From the NCBI RefSeq assembly GCF_900601905.1, contig NZ_UWFA01000416.1:806001-870000 (forward strand): a stretch of 64,000 bases of DNA. The letters are read 5' to 3'. Origin of the DNA: Pseudomonas viridiflava (GTDB lineage Bacteria; Pseudomonadota; Gammaproteobacteria; Pseudomonadales; Pseudomonadaceae). Below the pieces are notes generated by a model that ran no database searches, was not told the origin of the DNA, and worked only from the letters and a program-made list of their open reading frames with translations. The first letter of the stretch is position 1, and each line of letters begins with the position of its first letter. A program made the position numbers and the translations under genes. Below are positions 7,731 through 16,549 of this stretch, one piece after another.

Positions 7731-10058
7731 GTGATTCGCCTGTTTTCTTCCTCCCTGAGCCTGTTAAGGCTGTTACTGGTGATCCTGTGTGCCGCCACGC
7801 TGGTGTTCCTGTGGGGCTTGTTTCTGCAGCAGAAACGCACGTCCGAGTACGAAGCGCTGGCAGCCAAAGCCGCTGAGCATTTGAATCTGGCAACCATCGC
7901 GGCGGAAAACCTGCGCCAACTGGTCGACCGCGCTCAGGCCATCGGCAAGGTCGCGCGCAATGACATTGAAGGCAGCGATCAGCGTAATTGGGGCCTGGTG
8001 CGCATGCTCGCCGAAGACCCGGTGCTCAAGCGCATGAGCCTGTACAGCGACAGCGGCCGTCTGCTGTCTGGCACCCATGTCGATGAACCGCAGCAGTTGT
8101 CCGCCGACTGGCTGGCGCAGCTTCGCGAGCACTTCGCCCGCTATGGCCTCAAGCCGCTGTTGCCGGGCCTGGCCGTTTCGCCAACCGCTTTGCCCGCGCC
8201 CAACTGGCGCCTGCCCTTCCTGCTTCCGCTCACCGACCCGGCCGCCCGCGAACTGGACAGTATTCTGCTCGTGCAACTGGACATCGGTTACCTGGCCGCC
8301 TTGTTCGAACGCATCGATCTGGGCCGCAGCGGCATGATGCGCCTGCTCGATAGCAGCGGCCAGGAGCGTTTGCGCATCACCAACAGCGGCGTGGTGGTGT
8401 CGGGCGTGGCACTGACCCCCGAATTACCGCAAAACGACCAGGAAGCCGGGGAAATCACCCAGCAATCCGCCGCTCTGGACTACCAGAGCCTGTATCGGCG
8501 CATGACGCAGCGCGGCTTCAGCGTAGTCGTCAGCCAGCAGCGCGATGAAATCCTCGCCTCCTCGCACCTGACTTACCAACGCCAACTCTGGCTGAACCTG
8601 TGCATGACGCTGTTCATCCTGTGCAGCCTGATCTGGACGCTGCGGGTGTTGAAACGACGTCAGGAAGCGTTCGCCGCCCTGGAACAGGCCCAGCAGATCA
8701 ACCAGCAATTGATCAGCCGCCTGGAAGACGAACATCGGCGCAGCAGTCATGCCGCGGCGACCGACCATCTGAGCGGCCTGCACAACCGTCGGCAATTCAT
8801 GGAGGTCGCGACCCAGGTGCTGGCCCGGCAACGTGGCAGGCGTCAATTGCTGGCGATCCTGTTTATCGACATGGACCGTTTCAAGTCGATCAATGATTCG
8901 CTGGGTCACCGCACCGGCGACCTGTTGCTGCAGGCGGTCGCGGGACGTATCAGCCGCATGCTGGAGCCGGACGATGAAGCGGCGCGTTTTGGTGGCGATG
9001 AATTTGTCGTGCTCCTGGCTGGCGAGCGCACTGAAGAGCAGATCGACGCCTGGGCGCGCATGCTGGTCGAGAAGCTGTCGGCCATTTACTCCCTGGAAGA
9101 ACATGAGTTGAGCACCAGCCCCAGCGTCGGGGTGAGCATCTGCCCGCGCGATGGCCAGGCCATCGAAGACATGATCCGCTGCGCCGACGCCGCCATGTAC
9201 TCGGCCAAGCGCTCGGGCCGCGGCCAGTACCGCTTCTTCGACCCGTCGCTGAACGTCTCGGACATCAAGGAATTCATTCTCGAGCAGGCCTTGACCGGCG
9301 CGTTGAACGAGCGCCAGTTTGTGCTCCATTACCAGCCGCAGATTCGTCTGGATTCGATGCTGGTCGAGAGCTACGAGGCATTGGTGCGCTGGCAGCATCC
9401 TGATTTCGGTCTGCTGTACCCGGACCGCTTCATCGCCCTGGCCGAGCGCAGTGGGTTCATTGTCGCCCTTGGCTGGGAGGTCTTGCGTCTGGCCTGCGAA
9501 GAGCTCGCTCGCTGGCACGCGGAAGGCCGGGACTTGCGGTTGGCAGTCAATATTTCGGCCATCCAGTTGCGTCAGGCGGACTTCAGCGAAAAACTGCTGA
9601 GTGAGCTCAAGATTTACAACATCGACCCGCAGCGTCTGGAACTGGAAATCACCGAAACCTGCGTGCTGGATAACCAAGGCCATGGCATCGAACATTTGCA
9701 ACACCTGCGCAGTGCCGGTATGGCCATCAGCCTTGATGATTTCGGCCAGGGCTACGCAGGCTTCGCGCACCTGCAATCGCTGCCGCTGACCAAGCTGAAA
9801 ATCGACCGGGCGGTGATAGCGCCGTTGTCCAATAGCCCGGATGACAACCCTATCGTGGCCTCCACCATCATCCTCGCCAAACGCCTGGGCCTGGAGGTGG
9901 TCGCCGAAGGCGTGGAAACCCGCGAGCAGCTCATCTGCCTCAAGCTGGCCGGCTGCGACATGGTCCAGGGTTATCACTTCAGTCGCCCGATGTCAGCCGA
10001 ACAGCTTGAGCAATACGCCCCCTTTATCGATGCGATGGATGCCGCATGCACCCAATGA
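7731..10058 (+). CDS. Membrane-anchored GGDEF-EAL c-di-GMP enzyme
   Basis: Probable bifunctional or phosphodiesterase c-di-GMP protein of 775 residues. Two membrane helices (about residues 8-30 and 285-305) bracket a periplasmic sensor of roughly 250 residues. The cytoplasmic part has a short coiled coil, then GGDEF (FGGDEFVVLL near 422) and EAL (YEALVRWQHP near 545, NISAIQL, EITETCVLD, DDFGQGYAGF, KIDRAVI, AEGVET). Both active sites look intact. No RxxD inhibitory site precedes GGDEF; the position reads EPDD. The start is GTG with a GATGAGAA purine stretch. The last 13 bases overlap the periplasmic binding protein gene, suggesting the two work together. Confidence 0.92.
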   Translation: MIRLFSSSLSLLRLLLVILCAATLVFLWGLFLQQKRTSEYEALAAKAAEHLNLATIAAENLRQLVDRAQAIGKVARNDIEGSDQRNWGLVRMLAEDPVLKRMSLYSDSGRLLSGTHVDEPQQLSADWLAQLREHFARYGLKPLLPGLAVSPTALPAPNWRLPFLLPLTDPAARELDSILLVQLDIGYLAALFERIDLGRSGMMRLLDSSGQERLRITNSGVVVSGVALTPELPQNDQEAGEITQQSAALDYQSLYRRMTQRGFSVVVSQQRDEILASSHLTYQRQLWLNLCMTLFILCSLIWTLRVLKRRQEAFAALEQAQQINQQLISRLEDEHRRSSHAAATDHLSGLHNRRQFMEVATQVLARQRGRRQLLAILFIDMDRFKSINDSLGHRTGDLLLQAVAGRISRMLEPDDEAARFGGDEFVVLLAGERTEEQIDAWARMLVEKLSAIYSLEEHELSTSPSVGVSICPRDGQAIEDMIRCADAAMYSAKRSGRGQYRFFDPSLNVSDIKEFILEQALTGALNERQFVLHYQPQIRLDSMLVESYEALVRWQHPDFGLLYPDRFIALAERSGFIVALGWEVLRLACEELARWHAEGRDLRLAVNISAIQLRQADFSEKLLSELKIYNIDPQRLELEITETCVLDNQGHGIEHLQHLRSAGMAISLDDFGQGYAGFAHLQSLPLTKLKIDRAVIAPLSNSPDDNPIVASTIILAKRLGLEVVAEGVETREQLICLKLAGCDMVQGYHFSRPMSAEQLEQYAPFIDAMDAACTQ

Positions 10059-10921
10059 AATGGCTGACCCTATTGGCGATGAGTACCATGTTCAGCACCC
10101 TGGTGCAGGCTCAATGCGCCGAGCGTGGCCTGCGGGTGGCGATCATCCCTAACACCACCAAGCCGATGGAGGTGTTGCGGGGCGAATATCAGCCTTTGCT
10201 CGAACAATTGAGCGCGGCCTTGCGGATGCCGGTGGATCTGGTCCCGACCTCTTCGTCTTATGAAAGCGTGATCGACGCCGTGGTCTCGGGCGGCGTGGAT
10301 ATCGCCTGGCTCGGCCCGGCCTCGTATGTCATGGCCCGTCAGCGCGATCCGAGGGTCGAACCGTTCGCCAGCCTGACCATCAGCCCCGGCTTTTTCACCC
10401 CTGCGGGCCATCACTATCAGTCGTTGCTGTTGACGCGACGCGGTACGTTCAGTGACGTCAAGGCGCTGCGCGGCGCGCAGGTTGCCCTCAGTGACCCGGC
10501 CAGTACGTCCGGCAGCGTAGTGCCCAACTTCGAGTTCTCAGCCAAGGTCAGCCAGCCGCTCACCGATTTTTTCAGTTCGGTGGTGTATGCCGGGTCTCAC
10601 AGCAAGGCCCTGGATACCTTGCTGGACGGGCGAGTCGATGCCGCGTTCGTTGCCAGCGTCGAGGTCGATGCATACCTCAACAACGGAAGGATCAAGCGCG
10701 ATACGTTCGACATCATGTGGCGCTCGGAACCCATCTATTACTCGCCCTATGTGTTCAGCGGCACCCTCTGCCCGGAGCTGAAAAAACAGATCCGCGCGGC
10801 GCTGTTCAGCAATCAGAATGGCCTGACGGCCTTCCTCAAATCCCAGGAAGCCAGTGGCCTGGTGCCCGCCAGCCATGCCGAGTACGAGCCGTTAATGCGG
10901 ATGATGGAGACACGCCCGTAG
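10046..10921 (+). CDS. PhnD-like periplasmic substrate-binding protein
   Basis: Periplasmic protein of the phosphate/phosphonate (PhnD/PtxB-like) binding family, 291 residues. A signal peptide covers about residues 1-25 (hydrophobic run ending LVQAQCA). Family features are RVAIIPNTTKP, SYESVIDAVVSGGVDIAWLGPASYV and SDPASTSGSVVPNFEF. No PhnC ATPase or PhnE permease is nearby. Instead the gene overlaps the end of a membrane GGDEF-EAL gene by 13 bases, so the product may deliver ligand information to that protein's periplasmic domain, as NspS does for MbaA. The ligand is unknown. A purely transport role with distant partners is possible. Confidence 0.85.
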   Translation: MHPMKWLTLLAMSTMFSTLVQAQCAERGLRVAIIPNTTKPMEVLRGEYQPLLEQLSAALRMPVDLVPTSSSYESVIDAVVSGGVDIAWLGPASYVMARQRDPRVEPFASLTISPGFFTPAGHHYQSLLLTRRGTFSDVKALRGAQVALSDPASTSGSVVPNFEFSAKVSQPLTDFFSSVVYAGSHSKALDTLLDGRVDAAFVASVEVDAYLNNGRIKRDTFDIMWRSEPIYYSPYVFSGTLCPELKKQIRAALFSNQNGLTAFLKSQEASGLVPASHAEYEPLMRMMETRP

Positions 10922-10996
10922 ACACGTTTGGCTTTTTCGTGGGACCGGTGTTTGCTGCGTGACAGCGCGGCGTCTGGACGACGTGTCAGACGAAAT

Positions 10997-11025
10997 GCTT
11001 TCGCAGCCTTCGGCAGCTCCTACAG
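10997..11025 (-). repeat. REP element, Pseudomonas type
   Basis: On the minus strand this reads GTAGGAGCTGCCGAAGGCTG and continues CGAAAGC, the familiar Pseudomonas REP consensus with its internal GCTGCCGAAGGCTGC-type stem. It lies between the stop of the binding-protein gene and the terminator of the polyamine operon. A degraded second copy may start near 10939 (GTGGGACCGGTG). Confidence 0.7.
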
Positions 11026-11061
11026 AAAAGCGAGTGATGTGTTTGCAGGAAGAAGGGACAA

Positions 11062-11093
11062 AGCCCTGCGCGTCGCTATCGACGCACAGGGCT
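11062..11093 (-). terminator. Terminator of the polyamine operon
   Basis: A 14-base stem with one mismatch (AGCCCTGCGCGTCG at 11062-11075, CGACGCACAGGGCT at 11080-11093) and a 4-base loop. It lies 11 bases beyond the stop of the leftward carboxynorspermidine dehydrogenase gene. On the minus strand the stem is followed by TTGTCC, a weak T tract, so this is a likely intrinsic terminator. Confidence 0.7.
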
Positions 11094-11103
11094 GTCTACA
11101 GCA

Positions 11104-12348
11104 TCAGGCGATGGCGTCCCAGGGACGGTCGCCCTTGTCGTCCTTGATGCGGGTCGGCAGACCCATCACGTCGAGCAGCTTGAGGAACGGCTCAGCTGGC
11201 AGTTCTTCAACGTTGGCCATGCGTTGCACGTCCCATTCCCCACGGGCAACCAAAAGGGCTGCGGCCACCGGCGGTACGCCAGCGGTGTAGGAAATACCCT
11301 GGCTGTCGGTCTCGGCGTAGGCTTCTTCGTGATCGGCGACGTTGTAGATGAACAGCTCATGGGGCTGGCCATTACGCGTGCCTTTGACCAGATCGCCGAT
11401 GCAGGTCTTGCCGGTGTAGCCCGGCGCCAGCGAAGACGGATCCGGCAACACCGCCTTGACCACTTTCAACGGCACGATTTCCACGCCTTCAGCCGTCTTG
11501 ACCGGCTTCTCGGAGAGCAGGCCCAGCTTGTTCAGCACGGTGAACACATTGATGTAGTGCTCACCGAAGCTCATCCAGAAACGCACGTTTGGCACGTTGA
11601 GGTTCTTGGACAGCGAATGCACTTCATCGTGACCGGTCAGGTACAGGTTCTGCGAACCCACGACCGGCAGATCATCGGTGCGTTTGACTTCGAACATGCT
11701 GTTGGTGGTCCACTGGCTGTTCTGCCAGCTGTACACCTGCCCGGTGAATTCACGGAAGTTGATTTCGGGATCGAAGTTGGTCGCGAAATACTTGCCGTGT
11801 GAGCCCGCATTGACGTCGAGGATGTCGATGGAATCAATACGGTCGAAATGCTTTTGTTGCGCCAGTGCGGCATAGGCGTTGACTACGCCCGGGTCGAAAC
11901 CCACGCCCAGAATGGCGGTGACGTTTTTGGCCTGGCACTCTTCGAGGTGTTTCCACTCGTAGTTGCCGTACCACGGCGGTGTTTCACAGACCTTGCCTGG
12001 CTCTTCATGGATCGCGGTGTCCAGATAAGCCACGCCGGTATCGATGCAGGCACGCAGCACCGACATATTGAGGAACGACGAACCGACGTTGATCACGATC
12101 TGCGATTCGGTCTCGAGGATAAGCGCCTTGGTCGCTTCGATATCCAGTGCATTGAGCGAAAAGGCTTTGATATCGGCGGGCTGCTTGAGGCTACCCTTGG
12201 CCTTGACGCTGTCGATGATGGCCTGGCACTTGGAGATGTTGCGCGACGCGATGGCAATACGACCGAGTTCGTCGTTGTGCTGCGCGCACTTGTGGGCCAC
12301 CACCTTGGCGACACCTCCTGCACCAATGATAAGAACGTTCTTCTTCAA
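11104..12348 (-). CDS. Carboxynorspermidine/carboxyspermidine dehydrogenase (saccharopine dehydrogenase family)
   Basis: NADPH enzyme that condenses aspartate semialdehyde with diaminopropane or putrescine to carboxynorspermidine or carboxyspermidine, in the alternative polyamine route. The Rossmann motif VLIIGAGGVAKVV stands at the N-terminus. Further family segments are VINVGSSFLN, AILGVGFDPGVVNAYAA, DVNAGSHGKYFATNFDPEINFRE and TAGVPPVAAALL. The product has 414 residues from the TTG at 12348, which gives the usual KKNVLIIGAGG start behind AAGGA; a GTG at 12366 would add six residues. It lies 27 bases behind nspC on the same strand, forming an operon. Confidence 0.92.
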   Translation of the reverse strand: MKKNVLIIGAGGVAKVVAHKCAQHNDELGRIAIASRNISKCQAIIDSVKAKGSLKQPADIKAFSLNALDIEATKALILETESQIVINVGSSFLNMSVLRACIDTGVAYLDTAIHEEPGKVCETPPWYGNYEWKHLEECQAKNVTAILGVGFDPGVVNAYAALAQQKHFDRIDSIDILDVNAGSHGKYFATNFDPEINFREFTGQVYSWQNSQWTTNSMFEVKRTDDLPVVGSQNLYLTGHDEVHSLSKNLNVPNVRFWMSFGEHYINVFTVLNKLGLLSEKPVKTAEGVEIVPLKVVKAVLPDPSSLAPGYTGKTCIGDLVKGTRNGQPHELFIYNVADHEEAYAETDSQGISYTAGVPPVAAALLVARGEWDVQRMANVEELPAEPFLKLLDVMGLPTRIKDDKGDRPWDAIA

Positions 12349-12375
12349 TTCCTTACTTCTCCTCACTACGCCAGC

Positions 12376-13473
12376 TTACGAAAGGCTGGACAGGTAATCG
12401 TCAAAACCAAACTCACGAACCACCTCGACTGTACCGTCGAGTTGTTTCACTACGATGGACGGCATTTTCAGACCGTTGAACCAGTTTTTCTTGACCATGG
12501 TGTAACCGGCAGCATCGACAAACGACAACCGGTCACCAATCGCCAGGGGCGCGGGGAATTGATATTCACCGAAGATATCACCGGCCAGGCACGACTTGCC
12601 GCAGATCATGTAGGTGTGGTCGCCCTCGCTGGGTGCCAGCTTGGCGTCCAGGCGGTAGATCAGCAGATCCAGCATGTGGGCTTCAATGGAGCTGTCCACC
12701 ACCGCCAGGTGCTTGCCGTTATAAAGGGTGTCGAGCACGGTCACTTCCAGAGAAGCGCTCTGGGTGATGGCCGCTTCGCCCGGCTCGAGATAAACCTGGA
12801 CGCCGTACTTTTGCGAGAAAGCCTTGAGGCGCGCGCAAAAGGCGTCCAGCGCATAGCCTTCACCCGTGAAGTGGATACCGCCGCCGAGGCTGACCCACTC
12901 CACCTTGTGCAGCAGATGGCCGAAGCGCTCTTCGATGGTGCCGAGCATCGTGTCGAACAGGCTGAAATCACCGTTCTCGCAGTTGTTATGGAACATGAAG
13001 CCGGAAATCTGGCCGATGACTTCTTCGACCTTGACCGGATCCCATTCGCCCAGACGGCTGAACGGCCGCGCCGGGTCGGCGAGCAGGTAATCCGAACTGC
13101 TGACCTGCGGGTTGACCCGCAGACCGCGAACCTTGCCCGCCGAGGCTTCGGCAAAGCGCTGCAGCTGGCCGATGGAGTTGAAGATGATCTTGTCGCAGTT
13201 GGCGAGCATGTCTTCGATTTCGTCGTCGGCCCAGGCCACGCTGTAGGCGTGAGTCTCGCCCGCGAACTTCTGGCGGCCGAGTTTGAGCTCGTAGAGCGAC
13301 GACGACGTGGTGCCGTCCATGTACTGCTGCATCAGGTCGAATACCGACCAGGTCGCAAAGCACTTGAGCGCGAGCAGAGCCTTGGCCCCGGAGTGTTCGC
13401 GCATGTAGGCGATCTTCTCCATGTTGCTCAAAAGCTTCTGTTTATCGATCAGGTAGTACGGCGTTTTGATCAT
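12376..13473 (-). CDS. nspC: Carboxynorspermidine/carboxyspermidine decarboxylase
   Basis: PLP-dependent fold-III decarboxylase that turns carboxynorspermidine or carboxyspermidine into norspermidine or spermidine. The product has 365 residues. The N-terminus MIKTPYYLIDK and the PLP lysine in ALLALKCFA (about residue 37) match the family, as do HNNCEN, SLGGGIHFTGEGY, EPGEA and CGKSCLAGDIFGEY. The ATG at 13473 has GGAGG 7 bases upstream; a longer frame to 13593 lacks family similarity. It is the first gene of the two-gene polyamine operon. Confidence 0.93.
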   Translation of the reverse strand: MIKTPYYLIDKQKLLSNMEKIAYMREHSGAKALLALKCFATWSVFDLMQQYMDGTTSSSLYELKLGRQKFAGETHAYSVAWADDEIEDMLANCDKIIFNSIGQLQRFAEASAGKVRGLRVNPQVSSSDYLLADPARPFSRLGEWDPVKVEEVIGQISGFMFHNNCENGDFSLFDTMLGTIEERFGHLLHKVEWVSLGGGIHFTGEGYALDAFCARLKAFSQKYGVQVYLEPGEAAITQSASLEVTVLDTLYNGKHLAVVDSSIEAHMLDLLIYRLDAKLAPSEGDHTYMICGKSCLAGDIFGEYQFPAPLAIGDRLSFVDAAGYTMVKKNWFNGLKMPSIVVKQLDGTVEVVREFGFDDYLSSLS

Positions 13474-13634
13474 TTCGACGCCTCCGGCAAGGTCGGCCAA
13501 AAAAAGGACACGCATTGTGCCTTCACTAAGGGGCGTTCTCAATGAGTTTCCGCCCTGCGTCGGGGTGGCGCCTGAACACAGCGATGCCGGCAAATTAAGC
13601 CGGTGCCAGGTTACAGTTTGATGTCAGAGTTGTT

Positions 13635-14000
13635 TCAGGGCTGCGCTTTATGACTCAACGCTTTGCTCCAGCTCTGGTCCTTGCTGCGCTGCCAGTTTCG
13701 ATCGGCCTGGCTGTCGATGGCGGAAGGTCGCACGGCGTCGATGCTCACTGCTGCCTGACATTGACGCAAGCCATCGTCCCAGCCCATCGCGTAGCGACGG
13801 TCGGCCAGATAAGCCGGAACATTTTTACGAAACTCGCTCAGCGCTCCTGCGGCCTGCCGTCCGCTGCTGCAGCCATCTTCAAAACCGCTGACGAAGCTGG
13901 GTGGATAGCCCTGAGCGAGCAACCGCTCCCCCGTGGTCTGGCAGCCACTGAGCACGGCCAGACCCAGCAACGTTGTGAGGTTCAACACCCAGACCTGCAC
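13635..14000 (-). CDS. Small secreted lipoprotein (121 aa)
   Basis: Predicted lipoprotein of unknown function. The N-terminus starts with a hydrophobic signal and the lipobox LAVLSGC (Cys near residue 20). The mature part contains YPPSFVSGFEDGCSSGRQAAG and YAMGWDDGLRQC; three further cysteines suggest disulfides. The start is GTG, 8 bases beyond the stop of the upstream PAP2 gene, making it the last gene of a four-gene leftward operon of envelope phosphatases. Only a link to envelope modification is suggested by context. Confidence 0.75.
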   Translation of the reverse strand: MQVWVLNLTTLLGLAVLSGCQTTGERLLAQGYPPSFVSGFEDGCSSGRQAAGALSEFRKNVPAYLADRRYAMGWDDGLRQCQAAVSIDAVRPSAIDSQADRNWQRSKDQSWSKALSHKAQP

Positions 14001-14007
14001 GGCGGCG

Positions 14008-14745
14008 TTACCGAGCCAACGCTTGATGGGGTTTGATATCGGCTTGGGTGGCCGGGCGATAAAGCAGCCAGCGGTAACACAGCACGCAGATCATCCAGTC
14101 AAACAGCAGCGTCCATATATTGTGGGAAAGAAAATGCGCGCCCTGCAGCATCCGCCCAATGGAGAACGTCACCCCCAGCGCCAGTGCGACGCCCAACGCC
14201 ACCCGTGCAGCTTTTGGGCGGCGGTCACGCAGGGCGAAGAACAACGCCAGTAACGAGAACCCGGTTGAAGCATGACCGCCTGGCCAGCATCGCCCTGGCT
14301 TGAGTGTTTCAGCCCGCGCATCCAGCAACGGAGTAAAGGTTTCAGTGCCGCCAAACTCGCTCAGACTCCACGGGCACTGCACCGCCGTCAGGGCCTTGAG
14401 CGGCGTGATGATCGCGGTACTGAGCCCCATCGCCAGCACCACATAACCCAACGGCCGCCGCCACTCACGCAGTTTGGGCGTGAACCAGCTGGCGACGAAG
14501 CCCAGGAACAACAGCACGCTCAACAGGATCACCGCTTCTTTGGCCCGGTCGTGCAGGATGTTTTCCAGCCAGTAACTTTTACGCCCGATAAAACCCACGC
14601 CCGGCACGTAAAACTTCTCGGCAATGGCAAAATCCAGACCTGCGGGATCAAGCCAGAGTAATAGACCCATCGCCAATAACGGCAGGCCCAGCCAGAGACG
14701 AAAATCAAAGGGGCGTGAGACGCCAGGCAGTAATGCATTAGCCAT
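14008..14745 (-). CDS. PAP2-family membrane phosphatase, copy A
   Basis: Inner-membrane phosphatase of the PAP2 superfamily, 245 residues with about six helices. Catalytic segments are PLKALTAVQCPW, RCWPGGHAS (the PSGH-type motif) and GRMLQGAHFLSHN (the R-x5-H motif). Such proteins remove phosphate from lipid A, undecaprenyl diphosphate or phosphatidylglycerophosphate; the substrate here is not known. It shares the RCWPGGHAS and LQG-H-LSH signatures with the next gene upstream, so the two look like a tandem duplication. The operon also contains a PmrG-like phosphatase and lies opposite eptA, pointing to LPS dephosphorylation by inference. Confidence 0.85.
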   Translation of the reverse strand: MANALLPGVSRPFDFRLWLGLPLLAMGLLLWLDPAGLDFAIAEKFYVPGVGFIGRKSYWLENILHDRAKEAVILLSVLLFLGFVASWFTPKLREWRRPLGYVVLAMGLSTAIITPLKALTAVQCPWSLSEFGGTETFTPLLDARAETLKPGRCWPGGHASTGFSLLALFFALRDRRPKAARVALGVALALGVTFSIGRMLQGAHFLSHNIWTLLFDWMICVLCYRWLLYRPATQADIKPHQALAR

Positions 14746-14781
14746 GAACGGTTTCCATAAGAAGACAGGTGCAGTGTTTAT

Positions 14782-15630
14782 TCAATTGCTCACAGGCAAC
14801 GGCGCCGGGTGACGCTTTGGCCCGCCAACCGTTGCTTTACCCTTAAGGGCCGGCTGTTGCAGTGTCGAACGCCCGTAAAAAAACAGCGCCACCAACAGTG
14901 TGCTCAGCCAGACGAAAATGCCAGCCCAGAAGGTATGTGACAGGTAGTGCCAGCCCTGCAGCACACGCGTCGTGCCATAGATCAGGCCCAGCGCCGTGAT
15001 GCCGAACAGCAAGAGTGACGAATGCTGCCAGCGATAGCGTCGCGCGACGAAGTACAGGGCAAACAGGCTGAACGCACTTGAAGCATGCCCGCCAGGCCAG
15101 CATCGCCCTGCCCCGGCTTCATGCCACAAGGTGAAATTCTCGAACCACTCCTTGTGGGCTTCGCGGCCACCATAGAGCGTTGTTTCCACCGGGCAATAAA
15201 TGCTGGTGTGGCTTTTCAGAAAATGGATGACTGCGGTGCTCAGGGCAAAGGCCACCACGAGGAAAAAGAAGTCGCGCCGATGGCAATACAAGGTCTTCAA
15301 CGGCTGCGCCCACCGCGAACGGGCGATGAGGCGCGGCAATCGGCTGTCGCGGTATTTATCCAGGCAAGGCCAGACAAATGACAACAGCGCACCGAAGATG
15401 GCCAGCTCACCGGTCCAGTTGGGAAGAATCCGCGCCCACTTGTGGGTGATCTTTTCGAAGAGGTGGCTCTCACCGATGGGAAAGACCCCGGCTATGGGGT
15501 CGTAGAACAGATTGCTGAACAGCCGATCCAGTGAGGTCAGGTCAAAGATCAGGAACGTCAGCAAAGCCAACAACAGGGGCAGCCCTGCGTTGCGGTAATA
15601 AAAGGCAGAACGGGCGCTCACGTTTTTCAT
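14782..15630 (-). CDS. PAP2-family membrane phosphatase, copy B
   Basis: Second PAP2-superfamily inner-membrane phosphatase, 282 residues. The motifs are FLKSHTSIYCPVE, RCWPGGHASSAFS and TRVLQGWHYLSHTFW. Compared with copy A it has a longer cytoplasmic N-terminal half and a basic C-terminal tail (KGKATVGGPKRH). Its ATG overlaps the stop of the upstream histidine phosphatase by four bases, so translation is coupled. Substrate is unknown; lipid A 1- or 4'-phosphate is a reasonable guess from context. Confidence 0.86.
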   Translation of the reverse strand: MKNVSARSAFYYRNAGLPLLLALLTFLIFDLTSLDRLFSNLFYDPIAGVFPIGESHLFEKITHKWARILPNWTGELAIFGALLSFVWPCLDKYRDSRLPRLIARSRWAQPLKTLYCHRRDFFFLVVAFALSTAVIHFLKSHTSIYCPVETTLYGGREAHKEWFENFTLWHEAGAGRCWPGGHASSAFSLFALYFVARRYRWQHSSLLLFGITALGLIYGTTRVLQGWHYLSHTFWAGIFVWLSTLLVALFFYGRSTLQQPALKGKATVGGPKRHPAPLPVSN

Positions 15631-16325
15631 GGGTTCAACGGCTCGGTGGTCAGGTTTTGCCAGTGGGCTGAGTCCAGAGACCCAAGAATCTTCGGCGCAT
15701 GCCGGCCATCCACTTGGACAAAGAAGGCCTGGGTGTACTCGCTGTCGCGGTCAGCGGAACGTACTCCCATCTTGCGTTCGAATTGATCGATACAGCCGCT
15801 GTGGGTAATCAGCACCAGGTTCTCCTGAGGCTTTTTGTTGGCCAGCACAGCGTCTTTAAAACCGCTGTTGCACTCGCTGACCCAGGCTTGCGCGGGCACG
15901 GCCCGTGCAGAGATCAAGTCGGCCGTTTGCTGAGTGCGCGTCAGCGGGCTGGCGATTATCCGTGCATGTTGCAGGCCCAGCCGCTGCAACCCGGTGCCGA
16001 CTGCCAGGGCCGCATTGGCACCGTTTTTAGTGATGCCATCCAGGTTGGCCATGCACGGATTACCAGACCGGTCACACCGTTCGGCATGCCTGATCAAGAC
16101 GACCATATCGCCCTGAGCCCAACGGCGACTCAACTCGGCCTTGCCCCGATCGCCCGTCATACCCAGATCAGCCAAGGAGGTGGAAGTAAAAAACCAGCCG
16201 GAGAACGCAACTAACGCAACCGTTGCCACCGAGCTTGCCAACCTTACGAGCGGACGGTTATGAACCTGCGACGTCCAGAATGGTTTTCTGGGCAGGATTG
16301 CGTCATTTATCAAAGTGTGGACCAC
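15627..16325 (-). CDS. PmrG/Ais-like histidine phosphatase (LPS heptose phosphatase)
   Basis: Histidine-phosphatase family protein of 232 residues with an N-terminal membrane anchor or signal (about 28-50) and a periplasmic catalytic domain. The active-site segment VLIRHAERCDRSGNPC is the one found in PmrG/Ais, which removes phosphate from heptose II of the LPS core. The second catalytic His is in LITHSGC, and SPLTRTQQTA is also conserved. The start is GTG at 16325 with GGAG 8 bases upstream. It leads the four-gene operon and is divergent from eptA, fitting LPS phosphate remodelling. Confidence 0.85.
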   Translation of the reverse strand: MVHTLINDAILPRKPFWTSQVHNRPLVRLASSVATVALVAFSGWFFTSTSLADLGMTGDRGKAELSRRWAQGDMVVLIRHAERCDRSGNPCMANLDGITKNGANAALAVGTGLQRLGLQHARIIASPLTRTQQTADLISARAVPAQAWVSECNSGFKDAVLANKKPQENLVLITHSGCIDQFERKMGVRSADRDSEYTQAFFVQVDGRHAPKILGSLDSAHWQNLTTEPLNP

Positions 16326-16429
16326 ACCATTGCTCCAGCGAGGGACCGAACTGCGGTGCAGTCGAGAGTTATTCTCGACACGTCACTTCATCAGTAACGG
16401 CACACTAAAATTTAACCTGTGGCTGACAG

Positions 16430-16448
16430 GTGAAAACAATGTGAAAAA
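16430..16448 (-). promoter_or_regulatory. Candidate ColR-type box facing the phosphatase operon
   Basis: Two direct GTGAAAA repeats start at 16430 and 16441, exactly 11 bases (one helical turn) apart. Tandem half-sites at that spacing are typical for OmpR/ColR-family regulators. On the minus strand the proximal copy reads TTTTTCAC preceded by GCCACTAA, resembling the reported ColR consensus that ends in TTTTTCAC (recalled, not checked). A ColR-like regulator gene lies 2 kb away. The 8-base core also occurs inside coding sequence elsewhere in the window (for example near 10389), so support rests on position and the 11-base spacing. Confidence 0.4.
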
Positions 16449-16549
16449 TTAGTGGCTAACTATTTGTTCAGGGTTTATTCAGAAACATTCCACGCCGGGC
16501 GAGTAACCTTGTAAAAAAATACAGCGTGCCAGCACCTTTTAATTGCAGG

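Noticed and set aside
8424..9977. 517-codon minus-strand frame opposite the GGDEF-EAL gene
   Set aside because: Antisense shadow with no domain or ribosome site; the plus strand encodes intact GGDEF and EAL motifs.
11848..13545. 565-codon plus-strand frame across the polyamine operon
   Set aside because: Antisense to two well-recognised enzymes; low-complexity composition, no family.
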